A stretch of 64,000 nt of DNA from Mumia sp. Pv4-285. Lineage in GTDB: Bacteria; Actinomycetota; Actinomycetes; Propionibacteriales; Nocardioidaceae. Shown in pieces: positions 29,175 to 40,160 of the stretch (positions are counted from its first letter, which is position 1; each line of letters starts with the position of its first letter). The translations under genes were made by a program, and so were the position numbers. The notes beneath the pieces are model-generated. The model was given only the letters and a program-made list of their open reading frames with translations, had not been told where the DNA came from and did no database searches. The stretch covers positions 3,782,001 through 3,846,000 of the forward strand of contig NZ_CP162023.1 in NCBI RefSeq assembly GCF_041320275.1, read 5' to 3'.

Positions 29175-30227
29175 TCACAGGGGCCTCGTGTCCTCGAGTC
29201 CGCGCGCCTGCACCGAGTGCAGGATCGCGTCGGGCTCGAGGAGCGTCGACCGCAGAGGGACGCGTGCCCAGCGCGCGCCGTGCGGCTTCAGCGTGACCAG
29301 CCGTACGTCGTGGTCACCCGCGTCGTCGCGGGCGGGATCCTCTGCCCCGAGAGGATCGAGGACGGTTGCCGAACGGCGCTCCAGGCGCAGCTCGAGCCAC
29401 GAGTCGCTGAGGTCCTCGGCGATGCCCTCGCCCCACTCCACGACCGTGACCGAGTCCTCGGTGGCGGTGTCGAGGTCGAGGTCGTCGAGCTCGAGCGCCC
29501 CGCCGAGACGGTACGCGTCGACATGGACCAGGGGCGGACCGTCGCCGAGGTTCGGGTGGGTGCGTGCGAGCACGAACGTCGGCGAGGTCACCGGACCCCG
29601 CACTCCCAGCCCTTCACCGATCCCCTGCGTCATCGTCGTCTTGCCGGCGCCGAGACCACCCGACATCACGACGACGTCGCCGGCGCGCAGCAACGTCGCC
29701 AGCCGCGCGCCGAAGGCCTGCGCGTCCTCGGCGGTCAAGAGCTCCCGAGCGAGCCACAGCGTCTTGCCGAACTCGATCGTCGAACCGTCCCGGCGGACAG
29801 GGAAGTAGCGTCGCCGCGTCCAGAACGTCACGTTCTCGGGGAGCTCTTCGCGCACGTCGAGCCACACGCCGTCGAGACCGCGCTCCTCTGCGGTGTCCTC
29901 GGCGACGCCGACCATCGCCGAGGCGACGCCTCGGTCCTGGTGGTCGGGATCGACCGACACCCGCCGGAACCCGAGCAGCCCCGGGCGCGACACGTCGTAC
30001 AGCATCGCCCCGATCGGCTTCCCCCGGCGCTCGACGAGCAGCCCGCCGCCCTCCGCGAGCGCAGCGCGGATGGTCTCCTCGGTCTCGGCCATCGCCGTCG
30101 ACGGCGGGTCCAGGGGCGGTCGCGCGCCGAAGGAGCGACGAATGACCCCGAGGACGTCCGCGGCGCGCTCCGGTGTCGCGTCGAAGACGTTGAGGGCGTG
30201 GAAGTTCGGGAACGTCGAACCGTTCAT
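29175..30227 (-). CDS. tsaE: Bifunctional GNAT acetyltransferase / TsaE ATPase fusion
   Basis: A 350-residue fusion. Residues 1-155 form a GNAT domain, with VSVDPDHQDRGVASAMV (91-107) as its acetyl-CoA motif. Residues 160-350 form TsaE, the ATPase that drives t6A synthesis, with P-loop SGGLGAGKTTMT (189-200) and the family motif VVEWGEGI (262-269). Free-standing TsaE is about 150-180 residues, so the N-terminal half is extra; no frame change occurs between the domains. The start ATG at 30227 overlaps the upstream hydrolase stop (ATGA). Similar fusions occur in some Nocardioidaceae annotations (from memory). The acetylation target is unknown and might relate to the t6A complex or RimI's pathway. 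Confidence 0.92.
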   Translation of the reverse strand: MNGSTFPNFHALNVFDATPERAADVLGVIRRSFGARPPLDPPSTAMAETEETIRAALAEGGGLLVERRGKPIGAMLYDVSRPGLLGFRRVSVDPDHQDRGVASAMVGVAEDTAEERGLDGVWLDVREELPENVTFWTRRRYFPVRRDGSTIEFGKTLWLARELLTAEDAQAFGARLATLLRAGDVVVMSGGLGAGKTTMTQGIGEGLGVRGPVTSPTFVLARTHPNLGDGPPLVHVDAYRLGGALELDDLDLDTATEDSVTVVEWGEGIAEDLSDSWLELRLERRSATVLDPLGAEDPARDDAGDHDVRLVTLKPHGARWARVPLRSTLLEPDAILHSVQARGLEDTRPL

Positions 30228-31261
30228 GCGTAGAGGTCCTCGCGCGGCATCGAGGGGTCCGAGGAGCTCCACAGCGCTTCGATGGCGCTCGTGACCTCCT
30301 CGTGGCGCTCGAGCATCATCATGTGGCCGGCACCCTCGTAGGCCACCAGCTCGGAGCCCTCGATCAGCTCGGCGAGGCGCTCGGAGTGACGGAACGGCGT
30401 CAGGACGTCCTTCGTCCCGCCCATGACGATCGTCCGCCGGCCGGGGAGCGCCGGCAGCGCCTCGTACAGGTCGAGGTCGACGAACGAGCCGACGAAGTCG
30501 GCGAGCGCCCGGGGGTGCGAGCGCGAGATCATCTCGTCGGTCATGTCCGCGTACTTCGCGGGCGACTGCGGGCCGACCGCCATGGCCCGGGTGACGGGAT
30601 AGGAGTCGAGCAGTCGCGCGGCGCCGATCAGCGGGCCCATGCGCGGGAGCCACGGGCTCAGGCGTGCGAGCGGGTCGCGCCTCCGGATGAGGTCTCCGGC
30701 GCTGGTGCCCATGAGGACGACGCCGTCGACGCGGTCGCGGACCAGGTCGCCGTACTGGGCGGCGAACGACATCACCGTCATCGCACCCATCGAGTGGCCC
30801 ACGAGGACCAGGGGTCCCTCCGGAGCGACCGCGGCGATGACGGCGGCGAGGTCGTCGCCGAGCTGGTCGAGGGTGCAGCTCTCCGCGGTGCCGACGCCCG
30901 AGCTGCCGTGCTCGCGCTGGTCCCAGAAGACCATCCGGGCGCGGCCTCGCAGCGCCGCCCGCTGGTAGTGCCAGCAGTCGAGGTCGAGCACCCAGCCGTG
31001 GCAGAACACGACGGTGGGGAGCGCGTGCGCGTCGGCGTCGTCGGGCTCCTCGACCTCGACGTACAGCGAGACCCCGTCGGTGGCGTCGACCGACACCCCG
31101 GGCACGTGCAGCGTCCCGAACTCCATCGCGTCGCCACGCTGGGAACGTCGGCGGACACGACGGCGGTCCGTGGCCACCCGGGCGGCAGCAGCCGTGGCTC
31201 CGACGGCGACGGCGGTGCCCGCCGTCACGGCCGCGTACGTGCCCAGCCTGCGCCAGTCCAT
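30224..31261 (-). CDS. Alpha/beta hydrolase, membrane-anchored
   Basis: A 345-residue hydrolase. An N-terminal hydrophobic helix (8-28) followed by an Arg-rich stretch suggests a membrane anchor or signal. The catalytic core shows the oxyanion segment FCHGW (86-90), the nucleophile elbow GHSMG (Ser157), the acid in GGTKDVLTPF, and the base in GAGHMMMLE. The substrate is unknown. Such a gene is commonly found between alr and tsaE in actinobacteria. GAGGAGGAAG precedes the ATG at 31261. The stop overlaps the GNAT-TsaE start by four bases, so the genes are coupled. Confidence 0.87.
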   Translation of the reverse strand: MDWRRLGTYAAVTAGTAVAVGATAAAARVATDRRRVRRRSQRGDAMEFGTLHVPGVSVDATDGVSLYVEVEEPDDADAHALPTVVFCHGWVLDLDCWHYQRAALRGRARMVFWDQREHGSSGVGTAESCTLDQLGDDLAAVIAAVAPEGPLVLVGHSMGAMTVMSFAAQYGDLVRDRVDGVVLMGTSAGDLIRRRDPLARLSPWLPRMGPLIGAARLLDSYPVTRAMAVGPQSPAKYADMTDEMISRSHPRALADFVGSFVDLDLYEALPALPGRRTIVMGGTKDVLTPFRHSERLAELIEGSELVAYEGAGHMMMLERHEEVTSAIEALWSSSDPSMPREDLYA

Positions 31262-31274
31262 CCGTGCTTCCTCC

Positions 31275-32423
31275 TCAGGTCGCGTCGACGAAAGTGCGGA
31301 CGATCCTGCCACCCAGCCTAGTGACGACCTCGTAGCCGATGGTCGCCGCCGCCTGCGCCCAGTCCTCGGCGATCGGCTCTCCGCGGCTCCCGCTGCCGAA
31401 CAGGACGACCTCGTCGCCGCGCTCCGCGACGACGTCGCCGAGATCGAGGACGATCTGGTCCATGCACACCCGTCCCGCGATCGGCACCAGGCTCCCGTTG
31501 ACCCAGGCCTCGGCATGGTTGGAGGCCGCCCGCAGGATGCCGTCGCCGTAGCCGACCGGCACCAGCCCGAGCGTGGTCTCGCGCTTGGTGACGTAGGTGT
31601 GGCCGTACGAGACTCCCGTGCCCGGCGGCACGCGTCGTACGAGTGAGAGCGCGGTGGTCAGGCTCATCACCGGGGTCAGCCCGAGGTCCGACGGCGTGCC
31701 GAGCTGCGGTCCCGGGCTCAGCCCGTACGAGGCGATGCCGACGCGCACGAGGTCGTGGTGCACGCTCGGCCGGGTCAGCGTCGCGGCCGAGTTGGCCAGG
31801 TGCCTGACCTCGGGCTCGACGCCGTACGACGCCAGCTCGGCGACCGCCTCGCCGAACGCGTGCTCCTGGGCGGCGTTGACGGGGCTCGACGGCTCGTCGG
31901 CGCACGCGAGGTGGGAGAAGATGCCCACGATCTCGATGCGTCCGGCGTGCCGAGCGTCGCGGGCCGCCTCGAACAGCGCGCTGAGCTCGGCTCCGCGGAC
32001 CCCTCCTCGCGCCATCCCGGTGTCGACCTTCAGGTGGACGCGGGGACGGTTCGTCGCACCCGCCGCGACCACGGCCTCGAGCTGTGCGACCGATCCCGCG
32101 GCCACGTCCACACCGGCGTCGATCGCCGGCGCGAGATCAGCGCCGGCCGGGGAGAGCCACGCCAGGACCGGTCCACGGTCGCCGCCGCGCCGCAGCGTCG
32201 ACGCCTCCTCCACGGTGGCGACGCCCAGCCACTCCGCTCCGGCCTGGCGGGCCGCACGGGCGGTCTCGACCGCGCCGTGCCCGTACGCATCGGCCTTGAC
32301 GACGGCCATCTGCAGGGCGGTGGGCGCCGCGGCGCGCAGGACGGCGAGGTTGGCGCGATAGGCGGCGAGGTCGACCACGGCCTCCGCCGGACCCGCCGCG
32401 TGCGACATCGTCGGCCGAGTCAC
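31275..32423 (-). CDS. alr: Alanine racemase
   Basis: Interconverts L- and D-alanine for peptidoglycan. The 382-residue PLP enzyme has the cofactor lysine in AVVKADAYGHG (Lys43) and the catalytic tyrosine in GVSYGHTY (Tyr273), plus the RVCMDQI segment. I prefer the GTG at 32423, which overlaps the nnr stop (GTGA) and has GGAGGG close upstream, over the ATG five codons later with no such site. It lies within nnr-alr-hydrolase-tsaE-tsaB-rimI-rid, with very short gaps throughout. Confidence 0.95.
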   Translation of the reverse strand: MTRPTMSHAAGPAEAVVDLAAYRANLAVLRAAAPTALQMAVVKADAYGHGAVETARAARQAGAEWLGVATVEEASTLRRGGDRGPVLAWLSPAGADLAPAIDAGVDVAAGSVAQLEAVVAAGATNRPRVHLKVDTGMARGGVRGAELSALFEAARDARHAGRIEIVGIFSHLACADEPSSPVNAAQEHAFGEAVAELASYGVEPEVRHLANSAATLTRPSVHHDLVRVGIASYGLSPGPQLGTPSDLGLTPVMSLTTALSLVRRVPPGTGVSYGHTYVTKRETTLGLVPVGYGDGILRAASNHAEAWVNGSLVPIAGRVCMDQIVLDLGDVVAERGDEVVLFGSGSRGEPIAEDWAQAAATIGYEVVTRLGGRIVRTFVDAT

Positions 32424-33895
32424 CGGTCCCTCCAGTCGCGCACCTGCGACTCGTCCAGCGTGCCGTTGCGCCAGGCCGCGAGGACGCCCGGGACCGCATC
32501 GGCGACCCGGCTCGCCGTGACCGGCCCTCCTCCCGAGGCGACGACGGCGGCGGCGCCGTGGACGAACGCCGCCAGCGACCCGGCGTCGCGGGGATGAGCC
32601 CCCGACGCGAGGAACGCGCCCGCGAGGCCCGCGAGCACGTCGCCGGCACCGGCCGTGGCGAGCCAGGGAGTGCCGCTCAGGTTCACGCGCGCGGGCTCGT
32701 CCGGATACGCGACGAGCGTGCGCGAGCCCTTGAGCAGCACCGCTGCCTGCCAGCGGTCGGCGGCGCGTGTCGCGTGACCCAGCGGGTCCTGCTCGACGGC
32801 GCTGCGCTCGACGTCGAGCATCCGGGCGAGCTCGCCGGCGTGGGGCGTCAGGAGAGCCGGCACGTCGAAGCGGTCGGGGACGTGCTGGAGCGCGTCGGCG
32901 TCGACGACGACGGGGACCTCGTCCTCGAGGGCGGTGGCGAGGCGTGAGGCAGCGTCGTCGCCGCCGCCGGAGCCGACGACCCAGGCCTGCACGCGTCCGC
33001 GCTGGGCGACGTCGGTGTGCGCGACCACCTCCGGGCACCGGTCGACCACCCTCGCCGCCAGCTCCGGCTCGCCGAGGAACCGGACCATCCCGGCGGGACC
33101 CGCTTGCGCGCCGCGCACGCACAGCAGCGCAGCCCCGGCGTACGCCGCGGACCCGGCGGCGACACCCACGACCCCGCGGGTGTACTTCTGCGTCGGCGCA
33201 TCGCCACGCTGGTCGAGGGTCGGCGCGAGCACCGACAGGAGGAGCCCGTTGTCGCTGGCCTGCAGCGCCTCGACCGACGGGGCGGGAAGGTACGGCGCCA
33301 GGCCGATGTCGATGAGGCGCGGCAGCGCGCCGCGGACCGCGTAGCGGGCCGCCGGGTCGACGAGGAGCGCGTTCTTGTACGTCCCGAAGGTGCAGGTCGC
33401 ATCGGCGGGGAGGAACGAGCCACCCGAGACCGTGGCGCCGTCGACGTCGACGCCGCTCGGCACGTCGACGGCGATGACGAACGGCTGCTCCGCCTCGATG
33501 GTGGCCCGCCACGCGTCTGCCGGTGCCCGGAGCCCGGGCGCGCCCCCGATCCCGACCACCCCGTCGACGACGACGCCGAACCCGCGCGGCGAGTCGACCC
33601 GCCGACAGCCGGCGGCCTGCGCGGCGTACGCCGCCTCGGGATGCACCCGTGCAGGGTCGGCGATCGCGACGGCGACGAACCGCTCGCGCGCCAGCTCGGC
33701 GGCCGCGAAAAGTGCGTCTCCCCCGTTGTCGCCCGTGCCGACGAGGAAGACGAGCGGGGCGGACCCCGGAGCCACCTCGCGGACGTACGCGGCGAGGCCG
33801 GACGCGGCCCAGCGCATCAGCGAACCGGGCGGCACCTGCGTCATCAGCGCCGCCTCAGCCGCACGGACGTCGGCCACCGTGTGTGCCTGGAGCAT
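32420..33895 (-). CDS. nnr: Bifunctional NAD(P)HX epimerase/dehydratase
   Basis: Repairs hydrated NADH and NADPH. The N-terminal epimerase domain (about 1-205) has VGTGDNGGDAL (52-62), and AVDVPSGVDVDG (142-153). The C-terminal ADP-dependent dehydratase (about 220-491) has PHAGELARML (351-360), LLKGSRT and the nucleotide motif TAGAGDVLAG (414-423). This NnrE-NnrD fusion of 491 residues is the usual bacterial form. The stop overlaps the alr start by four bases. CAGAGT six bases before the ATG resembles a leaderless -10 but lacks the first T. Confidence 0.94.
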   Translation of the reverse strand: MLQAHTVADVRAAEAALMTQVPPGSLMRWAASGLAAYVREVAPGSAPLVFLVGTGDNGGDALFAAAELARERFVAVAIADPARVHPEAAYAAQAAGCRRVDSPRGFGVVVDGVVGIGGAPGLRAPADAWRATIEAEQPFVIAVDVPSGVDVDGATVSGGSFLPADATCTFGTYKNALLVDPAARYAVRGALPRLIDIGLAPYLPAPSVEALQASDNGLLLSVLAPTLDQRGDAPTQKYTRGVVGVAAGSAAYAGAALLCVRGAQAGPAGMVRFLGEPELAARVVDRCPEVVAHTDVAQRGRVQAWVVGSGGGDDAASRLATALEDEVPVVVDADALQHVPDRFDVPALLTPHAGELARMLDVERSAVEQDPLGHATRAADRWQAAVLLKGSRTLVAYPDEPARVNLSGTPWLATAGAGDVLAGLAGAFLASGAHPRDAGSLAAFVHGAAAVVASGGGPVTASRVADAVPGVLAAWRNGTLDESQVRDWRDR

Positions 33896-33934
33896 GTCAG
33901 CACTCTGCCACGGACGGAGGGTGGACCCGAGGGC

Positions 33935-35782
<1,848 letters not shown>

Positions 35783-35789
35783 GAGGACC

Positions 35790-35795
35790 AGGGTA
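35790..35795 (-). promoter_or_regulatory. Leaderless-type -10 element of glmS
   Basis: TACCCT on the minus strand, seven bases before the ATG of glmS, in the 52-base divergent gap with coaA. Confidence 0.5.
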
Positions 35796-35834
35796 CCGGC
35801 CGGTCTCTGACGCCCAGCGGCAAGAATGGGTCCT

Positions 35835-36794
35835 ATGTCGGTCACGCAGCCGGGTTCCGGCGATACCTCGCCGTACGTCGAGCTCGAGCGCAGCGCCTGG
35901 GCGGATCTCGCCGGTGATGCCCCCCAGCCGCTGACGCAGACCGAGATCGACAAGGTCCGCGGGCTCGGCGACGAGCTCGACCTGGAGGAGGTCCGGCAGG
36001 TCTACGTGCCGCTGGCGCAGCTGATCAGCATGCGGATCCGGTACGCCGGCGAGCTCTACCGGTCGACCGAGGCGTTCCTGCGTCGACCGCAGCCCAAGCG
36101 CACGCCGTACGTGATCGGCATCGCCGGGTCGGTCGCGGTCGGCAAGTCCACGACCACGCGCCTCCTGCGCGAGCTGCTCGCCAAGAATCCCGCCCACAGC
36201 AACGTGTCGATCGTCACCACCGACGGCTTCCTGCTGCCGAACGCCGAGCTCGAGCGTCGTGGCCTGCTGGAGCGCAAGGGTTTCCCGGAGTCGTACGACC
36301 GCAAGGCGCTGCTGCGGTTCGTGATGGCTGTGAAGTCAGGCCGCGAGACCGTCGAGGCGCCGGTCTACTCCCACCTCTCGTACGACGTCACCGACGAGGT
36401 CGTCACCCTGAACCACCCCGACGTGGTCCTGATCGAGGGCCTCAACGTCCTTCAGCCCGCCCGGTCCCGCGCCGATGGCCGTACGGGCCTGGCGACGAGC
36501 GACTTCTTCGACTTCTCGGTCTACGTCGACGCCGCCCGCAAGGACATACGGCGGTGGTACGTCGAGCGGTTCCTGCGGCTGCGCGAGACCGCGTTCCGCA
36601 ACCCCGACTCCTACTTCGTCCGCTACGGCGCTCTCGACTCCGAGGAGGCCGTCGCCCAGGCGTCGCTGCTGTGGGACTCCATCAACGGGCCGAACCTCAA
36701 GGAGAACATCGAGCCCACCCGCGGCCGGGCGACGCTGGTGCTGCGCAAGGACGCGGACCACTCCGTGCGGTGGGTGCGCCTGCGCAAGCTCTGA
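35835..36794 (+). CDS. coaA: Type I pantothenate kinase
   Basis: Phosphorylates pantothenate, the first and controlling step of coenzyme A synthesis. A 319-residue protein from the ATG at 35835, with the P-loop GIAGSVAVGKSTT (95-107), TTDGFLLPN, and GFPESYD. The CoA-feedback-type residues sit in the same regions as other prokaryotic type I enzymes. An ATG three codons earlier (35826) is also possible. Neither has a ribosome-binding site, and AAGAAT seven bases before the second is a weak -10. It is divergent from glmS. Confidence 0.94.
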   Translation: MSVTQPGSGDTSPYVELERSAWADLAGDAPQPLTQTEIDKVRGLGDELDLEEVRQVYVPLAQLISMRIRYAGELYRSTEAFLRRPQPKRTPYVIGIAGSVAVGKSTTTRLLRELLAKNPAHSNVSIVTTDGFLLPNAELERRGLLERKGFPESYDRKALLRFVMAVKSGRETVEAPVYSHLSYDVTDEVVTLNHPDVVLIEGLNVLQPARSRADGRTGLATSDFFDFSVYVDAARKDIRRWYVERFLRLRETAFRNPDSYFVRYGALDSEEAVAQASLLWDSINGPNLKENIEPTRGRATLVLRKDADHSVRWVRLRKL

Positions 36795-36830
36795 GCCACG
36801 CCGGTCCACGATTCCGGCCCCTCTTCCCGC

Positions 36831-36853
36831 GTGACGTACGTCACCCCTAGGGT
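36831..36853 (+). promoter_or_regulatory. Palindromic operator and leaderless -10 before the carrier gene
   Basis: GTGACGTACGTCAC (36831-36844) is a perfect 14-base palindrome. TAGGGT (36848-36853) follows after three bases and lies six bases before the ATG at 36860. A protein bound to the palindrome would sit in the promoter spacer. Confidence 0.65.
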
Positions 36854-36859
36854 TCGGCC

Positions 36860-37741
36860 ATGGACTCCGCGCTCAGCACCGTCGGCCTCCCGATCGCCCT
36901 CGGCATCATCATGCTCGGCCTCGGGCTGTCGCTGACCGTCGACGACTTCCGCCGGGTCGGACGCCATCCCCGCGCCGTCGTCGTCGCGCTCGTCTGCCAG
37001 CTCCTCCTGCTCCCGGCGCTGTGCTTCGGGCTGGTGCTGCTCTTCGACCTCCCGCCGCTGCTGGCGGTCGGGATGATGCTGCTCGCGGCGTCCCCGGGCG
37101 GCACCAGCGCGAACCTCTACAGCCACCTCTTCCGCGGCGACGTCGCGCTCAACGTGACGCTGACCGCGATCAACTCGATCATCGCCATCGTGTCGCTCCC
37201 CCTGATCACCAACCTCGCCATCGCCTACTTCGAGGCCGACAGCTCGGTCTCGCTGCAGTTCACCAAGGTGCTCGAGGTGTTCGCCATCGTGCTGCTGCCG
37301 GTGGCGCTCGGCATGGCGGTGCGGTCGGCGCGGCCCGCGTTCGCCGCACGGATGGACAAGCCGGTCCGCATCGCCTCGGCGGTCATCCTCGCCGTGCTCG
37401 TGCTCGGCATCCTCGTCGACCAGCGGGCCAACGTCGCCGACTACGCCGCGAAGGTCGGCGCGATCACGACCTTGTTCTGCGCGGCCAGCCTCGCGGTGGG
37501 CTATCTGGTCCCGCGGTGGGCCGGTGTCACCGAGCGTCAGGCGGTCGCGTCGTCCTTCGAGATCGGCGTCCACAACGCGACCCTCGCGATCTACGTGGCC
37601 GTCGAGGTGCTCGACGAGGTCGAGATCTCGGTCCCGGGCGCGGTGTACGGCCTGGTCATGTTCTTCGTCGCCGGAGCATGGGGCGTCATCCTCACCCGCT
37701 ACCTCGTACGCCGTGAGGACCCGGTCGCCGCCGACGCGTGA
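36860..37741 (+). CDS. Bile acid:sodium symporter family (SBF-like) transporter
   Basis: A 293-residue membrane carrier with about nine hydrophobic segments. The family hallmark is LLAASPGGTSANLYSHL (about 74-90), followed by NVTLTAINS, and FEIGVHNATLAI in the second half, corresponding to the paired crossed-helix sodium sites of the ASBT/NTCP fold. Bacterial members move organic acids such as pantothenate, 2-ketoacids or bile acids. The adjacent coaA makes pantothenate a tempting but unproven substrate. A perfect palindrome overlaps its promoter, suggesting dedicated repression. The gene ends seven bases from a convergent GNAT gene. Confidence 0.88.
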   Translation: MDSALSTVGLPIALGIIMLGLGLSLTVDDFRRVGRHPRAVVVALVCQLLLLPALCFGLVLLFDLPPLLAVGMMLLAASPGGTSANLYSHLFRGDVALNVTLTAINSIIAIVSLPLITNLAIAYFEADSSVSLQFTKVLEVFAIVLLPVALGMAVRSARPAFAARMDKPVRIASAVILAVLVLGILVDQRANVADYAAKVGAITTLFCAASLAVGYLVPRWAGVTERQAVASSFEIGVHNATLAIYVAVEVLDEVEISVPGAVYGLVMFFVAGAWGVILTRYLVRREDPVAADA

Positions 37742-37748
37742 GCCCCCC

Positions 37749-38741
37749 TCACAGGTCGCAGCGGAACTCGCCCGTCATCGCTGCGAGCCGGAAACCGATC
37801 GTCTCGTTCACAGCGACCATCGGCCCGTTCTCCGTGGCGTTCCAGGTGTGCAGGAGCGACCGCGGGACGAGGTCGTCGGCGGCTGCGAGGAGGTTGCGCG
37901 CCTTCATCGCGAGCCCGAGCCGATGGCCCCGGTGCTCGCGGAGGACCAGGGTGTCCCACTGGTAGGCGTTCTCGATGTCGGTGGCCGGCACGATGATCTG
38001 GCTGTGCCCGGCGAGCGTTCCGTCGTCGGCGACCGCGACCGTCGTCCACGGCGTACGCCGCTGCGCGGCGAGCTCGGCCTCCTCGGTGCGGACACGCTCC
38101 GGCGGGAAGTCCTCGGCCTCCCACCCCATGTCGCCCGACGGCGCCTCGACCGCCATCACCGCCCGCATCGCGGCGTACTCGGCCAAGACCTCGTCGGGCG
38201 CCGGCCCGCGCCAGGTCCGCAGCGCGTACGCCGAGTGGTGCACGGCGGCGTCGTCGGCCAGGCGCTCCAGGTGCTCGCGGTCCGTCGGCAGGTCGAGCAC
38301 GCGCTGCGCCTCGACGAGTCCGAGCCGGAACCCGTGCACGCGCAGGATCTCCGCCTCAGGCCCCTCCTCGTCACCGGGTGCCCACTTGGCGACCGACTCC
38401 AGCGTGCGACGACCCAGCGCCCGGACACGGTCCTTGACGTGCTCCAGGACCGGCCCGAGGACGTCACGGTGCTCGGGCAGGGTCGCCACGTCGATCCACG
38501 CGGCGTCCGTGTTGTCACGCAGCGGCGCCTCCAGCATGCCGGTCGCGAGCACCGTGCCGTCGTCGCGCCGGGCCCACAGGAGCGTGCGCGCGTTCCAGGG
38601 GTCGTCGGTGCGAGCCGCCACGACCAGCTCCGGCAGCGTCCACGTCGTGCCGTACGGCCGGGTGGCCGCGACGCGGACCTCGTGCGCGTGGAACGCCTCC
38701 AGAGCGGCGTCGTCGACGGGATCGATCTCCTCGATGAGCAT
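37749..38741 (-). CDS. Double-domain GNAT family N-acetyltransferase
   Basis: A 330-residue tandem-GNAT protein. The N-terminal half is degenerate. The C-terminal half has LREHRGHRLGLAMKARNLL and HTWNATENGPMVAVNETIGF, the same signature as in the paralogue at 112-1212. The substrate is unknown; a link to mycothiol-type acetylation is only by distant similarity. TACGGT six bases before the ATG suggests a leaderless message. It is convergent with the carrier gene. Confidence 0.82.
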   Translation of the reverse strand: MLIEEIDPVDDAALEAFHAHEVRVAATRPYGTTWTLPELVVAARTDDPWNARTLLWARRDDGTVLATGMLEAPLRDNTDAAWIDVATLPEHRDVLGPVLEHVKDRVRALGRRTLESVAKWAPGDEEGPEAEILRVHGFRLGLVEAQRVLDLPTDREHLERLADDAAVHHSAYALRTWRGPAPDEVLAEYAAMRAVMAVEAPSGDMGWEAEDFPPERVRTEEAELAAQRRTPWTTVAVADDGTLAGHSQIIVPATDIENAYQWDTLVLREHRGHRLGLAMKARNLLAAADDLVPRSLLHTWNATENGPMVAVNETIGFRLAAMTGEFRCDL

Positions 38742-38747
38742 CTCGTC

Positions 38748-38753
38748 ACCGTA
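38748..38753 (-). promoter_or_regulatory. Leaderless-type -10 element of the second double-GNAT gene
   Basis: TACGGT on the minus strand, six bases before the ATG at 38741. Confidence 0.5.
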
Positions 38754-38803
38754 GGATCATCGGACCCTTCGACGCACCTGCGTTTCGTGGGCGGGCCGCC
38801 GCG

Positions 38804-40150
38804 TCAGAGCGCGAGCGCCGACCCGACGACCGTCGCGAGCCGCTGCGCCACGGCGTCGGCCTGCTCGCCGGAGCCCGCCTCCACCATGACCCGCACGAGA
38901 GGCTCGGTGCCGGACGGCCGCAGCAGCACGCGGCCCGTGGTGCCGAGCTCTGCCGTCGCCTCGGCGACGGCGGCGGCGACGTCCGGGTCCGTGGAGGCAC
39001 GCGACTTGTCGACCCCGGGCACGTTGACCAGGACCTGCGGGAGGCGCCGCATCACGGCGCCGAGGTCGGCGAGCGTGCTGCCGGTCTCGGCCATCTGTCG
39101 CGTCACGGCGAGCGCGGTCAGCACGCCGTCCCCGGTCGTGGCGTGGTCGCTCATGATCACGTGACCCGACTGCTCACCGCCGAGGTTGTAGCCACGCTCG
39201 CGCATGGCTTCCAGCACGTAGCGGTCGCCGACCGCCGTCTGCACCACCGTCACGCCGTGGGCCTCCATGGCCTGCACCAGACCGAGGTTCGACATCACGG
39301 TCGCGACGACGGTGTCGTCGACGAGGCGCCCCTCGCCGTGGAGGGCCAGCGCCAGGATCGCGAGGATCTGGTCGCCGTCGACCAGCGCTCCGTCGGCCGA
39401 GACCGCCAGGCACCGGTCGGCGTCCCCGTCGAAGGCGAAGCCGGCGTCTGCGCCGTGCTCGACGACGGCACGCTGGAGGTCCTCGGGATGGGTGGACCCG
39501 CAGGCGGCGTTGATGTTGAGCCCGTCGGGCTCGGCGTGCACGCTCACCACGTCGGCGCCGAGCGCCTCGAACGCGGCCGGGCCGACGGACGAAGCAGCAC
39601 CGTTGGCGCAGTCCAGGACGACCTTCAGACCGTCCAGCCTGCGACCGACCGCCTGGACCAGATGGCGCTCGTAGGTGCGCAGTGCGGTCGTGCTGTCGCC
39701 GACACGACCCACAGCGGCACCGGTCGGTCGCCGCCAGGGCTGCTCGAGCGTGTGCTCGATCTCGTCCTCGATCGCGTCGTCGAGCTTCAGCCCGCCCCGC
39801 GCGAGGAACTTGATGCCGTTGTCGGGCATCGGGTTGTGGCTCGCCGAGATCATGACGCCCATGTCGGCGTCGAGCGCCGCCGTCAGATAGGCGGCACCGG
39901 GTGTCGGGACGACACCGAGACGGTGCACGTCGACCCCGGCAGACGCGAGACCCGCGACCACCGCAGCCTCGAGGAACTCTCCTGAGGCGCGGGAATCGCG
40001 GGCCACGACTGCTGTCGGTCGCTGGTCGGCGAAGGCGCCAGCCTCCCCCAGCACGTGGGCCGCTGCGACGGCGAGATCAACTGCCAACTCGGCCGTCAGG
40101 TCGACGTTGGCGACCCCGCGGACGCCGTCAGTTCCGAAGATCCGACCCAC
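38804..40150 (-). CDS. glmM: Phosphoglucosamine mutase
   Basis: Converts glucosamine-6-phosphate to glucosamine-1-phosphate. The 448-residue enzyme has the N-terminus [14 protein letters not shown], the phosphoserine in [15 protein letters not shown] (Ser104), the magnesium loop FDGDADR, and the phosphate-binding [12 protein letters not shown]. The GTG at 40150 is ten bases past the rpsI stop, so glmM is the third gene of the rplM-rpsI-glmM transcript, a conserved actinobacterial arrangement tying wall precursor supply to ribosome synthesis. Confidence 0.96.
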   Translation of the reverse strand: MGRIFGTDGVRGVANVDLTAELAVDLAVAAAHVLGEAGAFADQRPTAVVARDSRASGEFLEAAVVAGLASAGVDVHRLGVVPTPGAAYLTAALDADMGVMISASHNPMPDNGIKFLARGGLKLDDAIEDEIEHTLEQPWRRPTGAAVGRVGDSTTALRTYERHLVQAVGRRLDGLKVVLDCANGAASSVGPAAFEALGADVVSVHAEPDGLNINAACGSTHPEDLQRAVVEHGADAGFAFDGDADRCLAVSADGALVDGDQILAILALALHGEGRLVDDTVVATVMSNLGLVQAMEAHGVTVVQTAVGDRYVLEAMRERGYNLGGEQSGHVIMSDHATTGDGVLTALAVTRQMAETGSTLADLGAVMRRLPQVLVNVPGVDKSRASTDPDVAAAVAEATAELGTTGRVLLRPSGTEPLVRVMVEAGSGEQADAVAQRLATVVGSALAL

Positions 40151-40160
40151 GGTGGAGCCG

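Noticed and set aside
35790-35834. glmS ribozyme or other riboswitch before glmS
   Set aside because: Only 52 bases separate glmS from the divergent coaA, and the start appears leaderless, leaving no room for a riboswitch.
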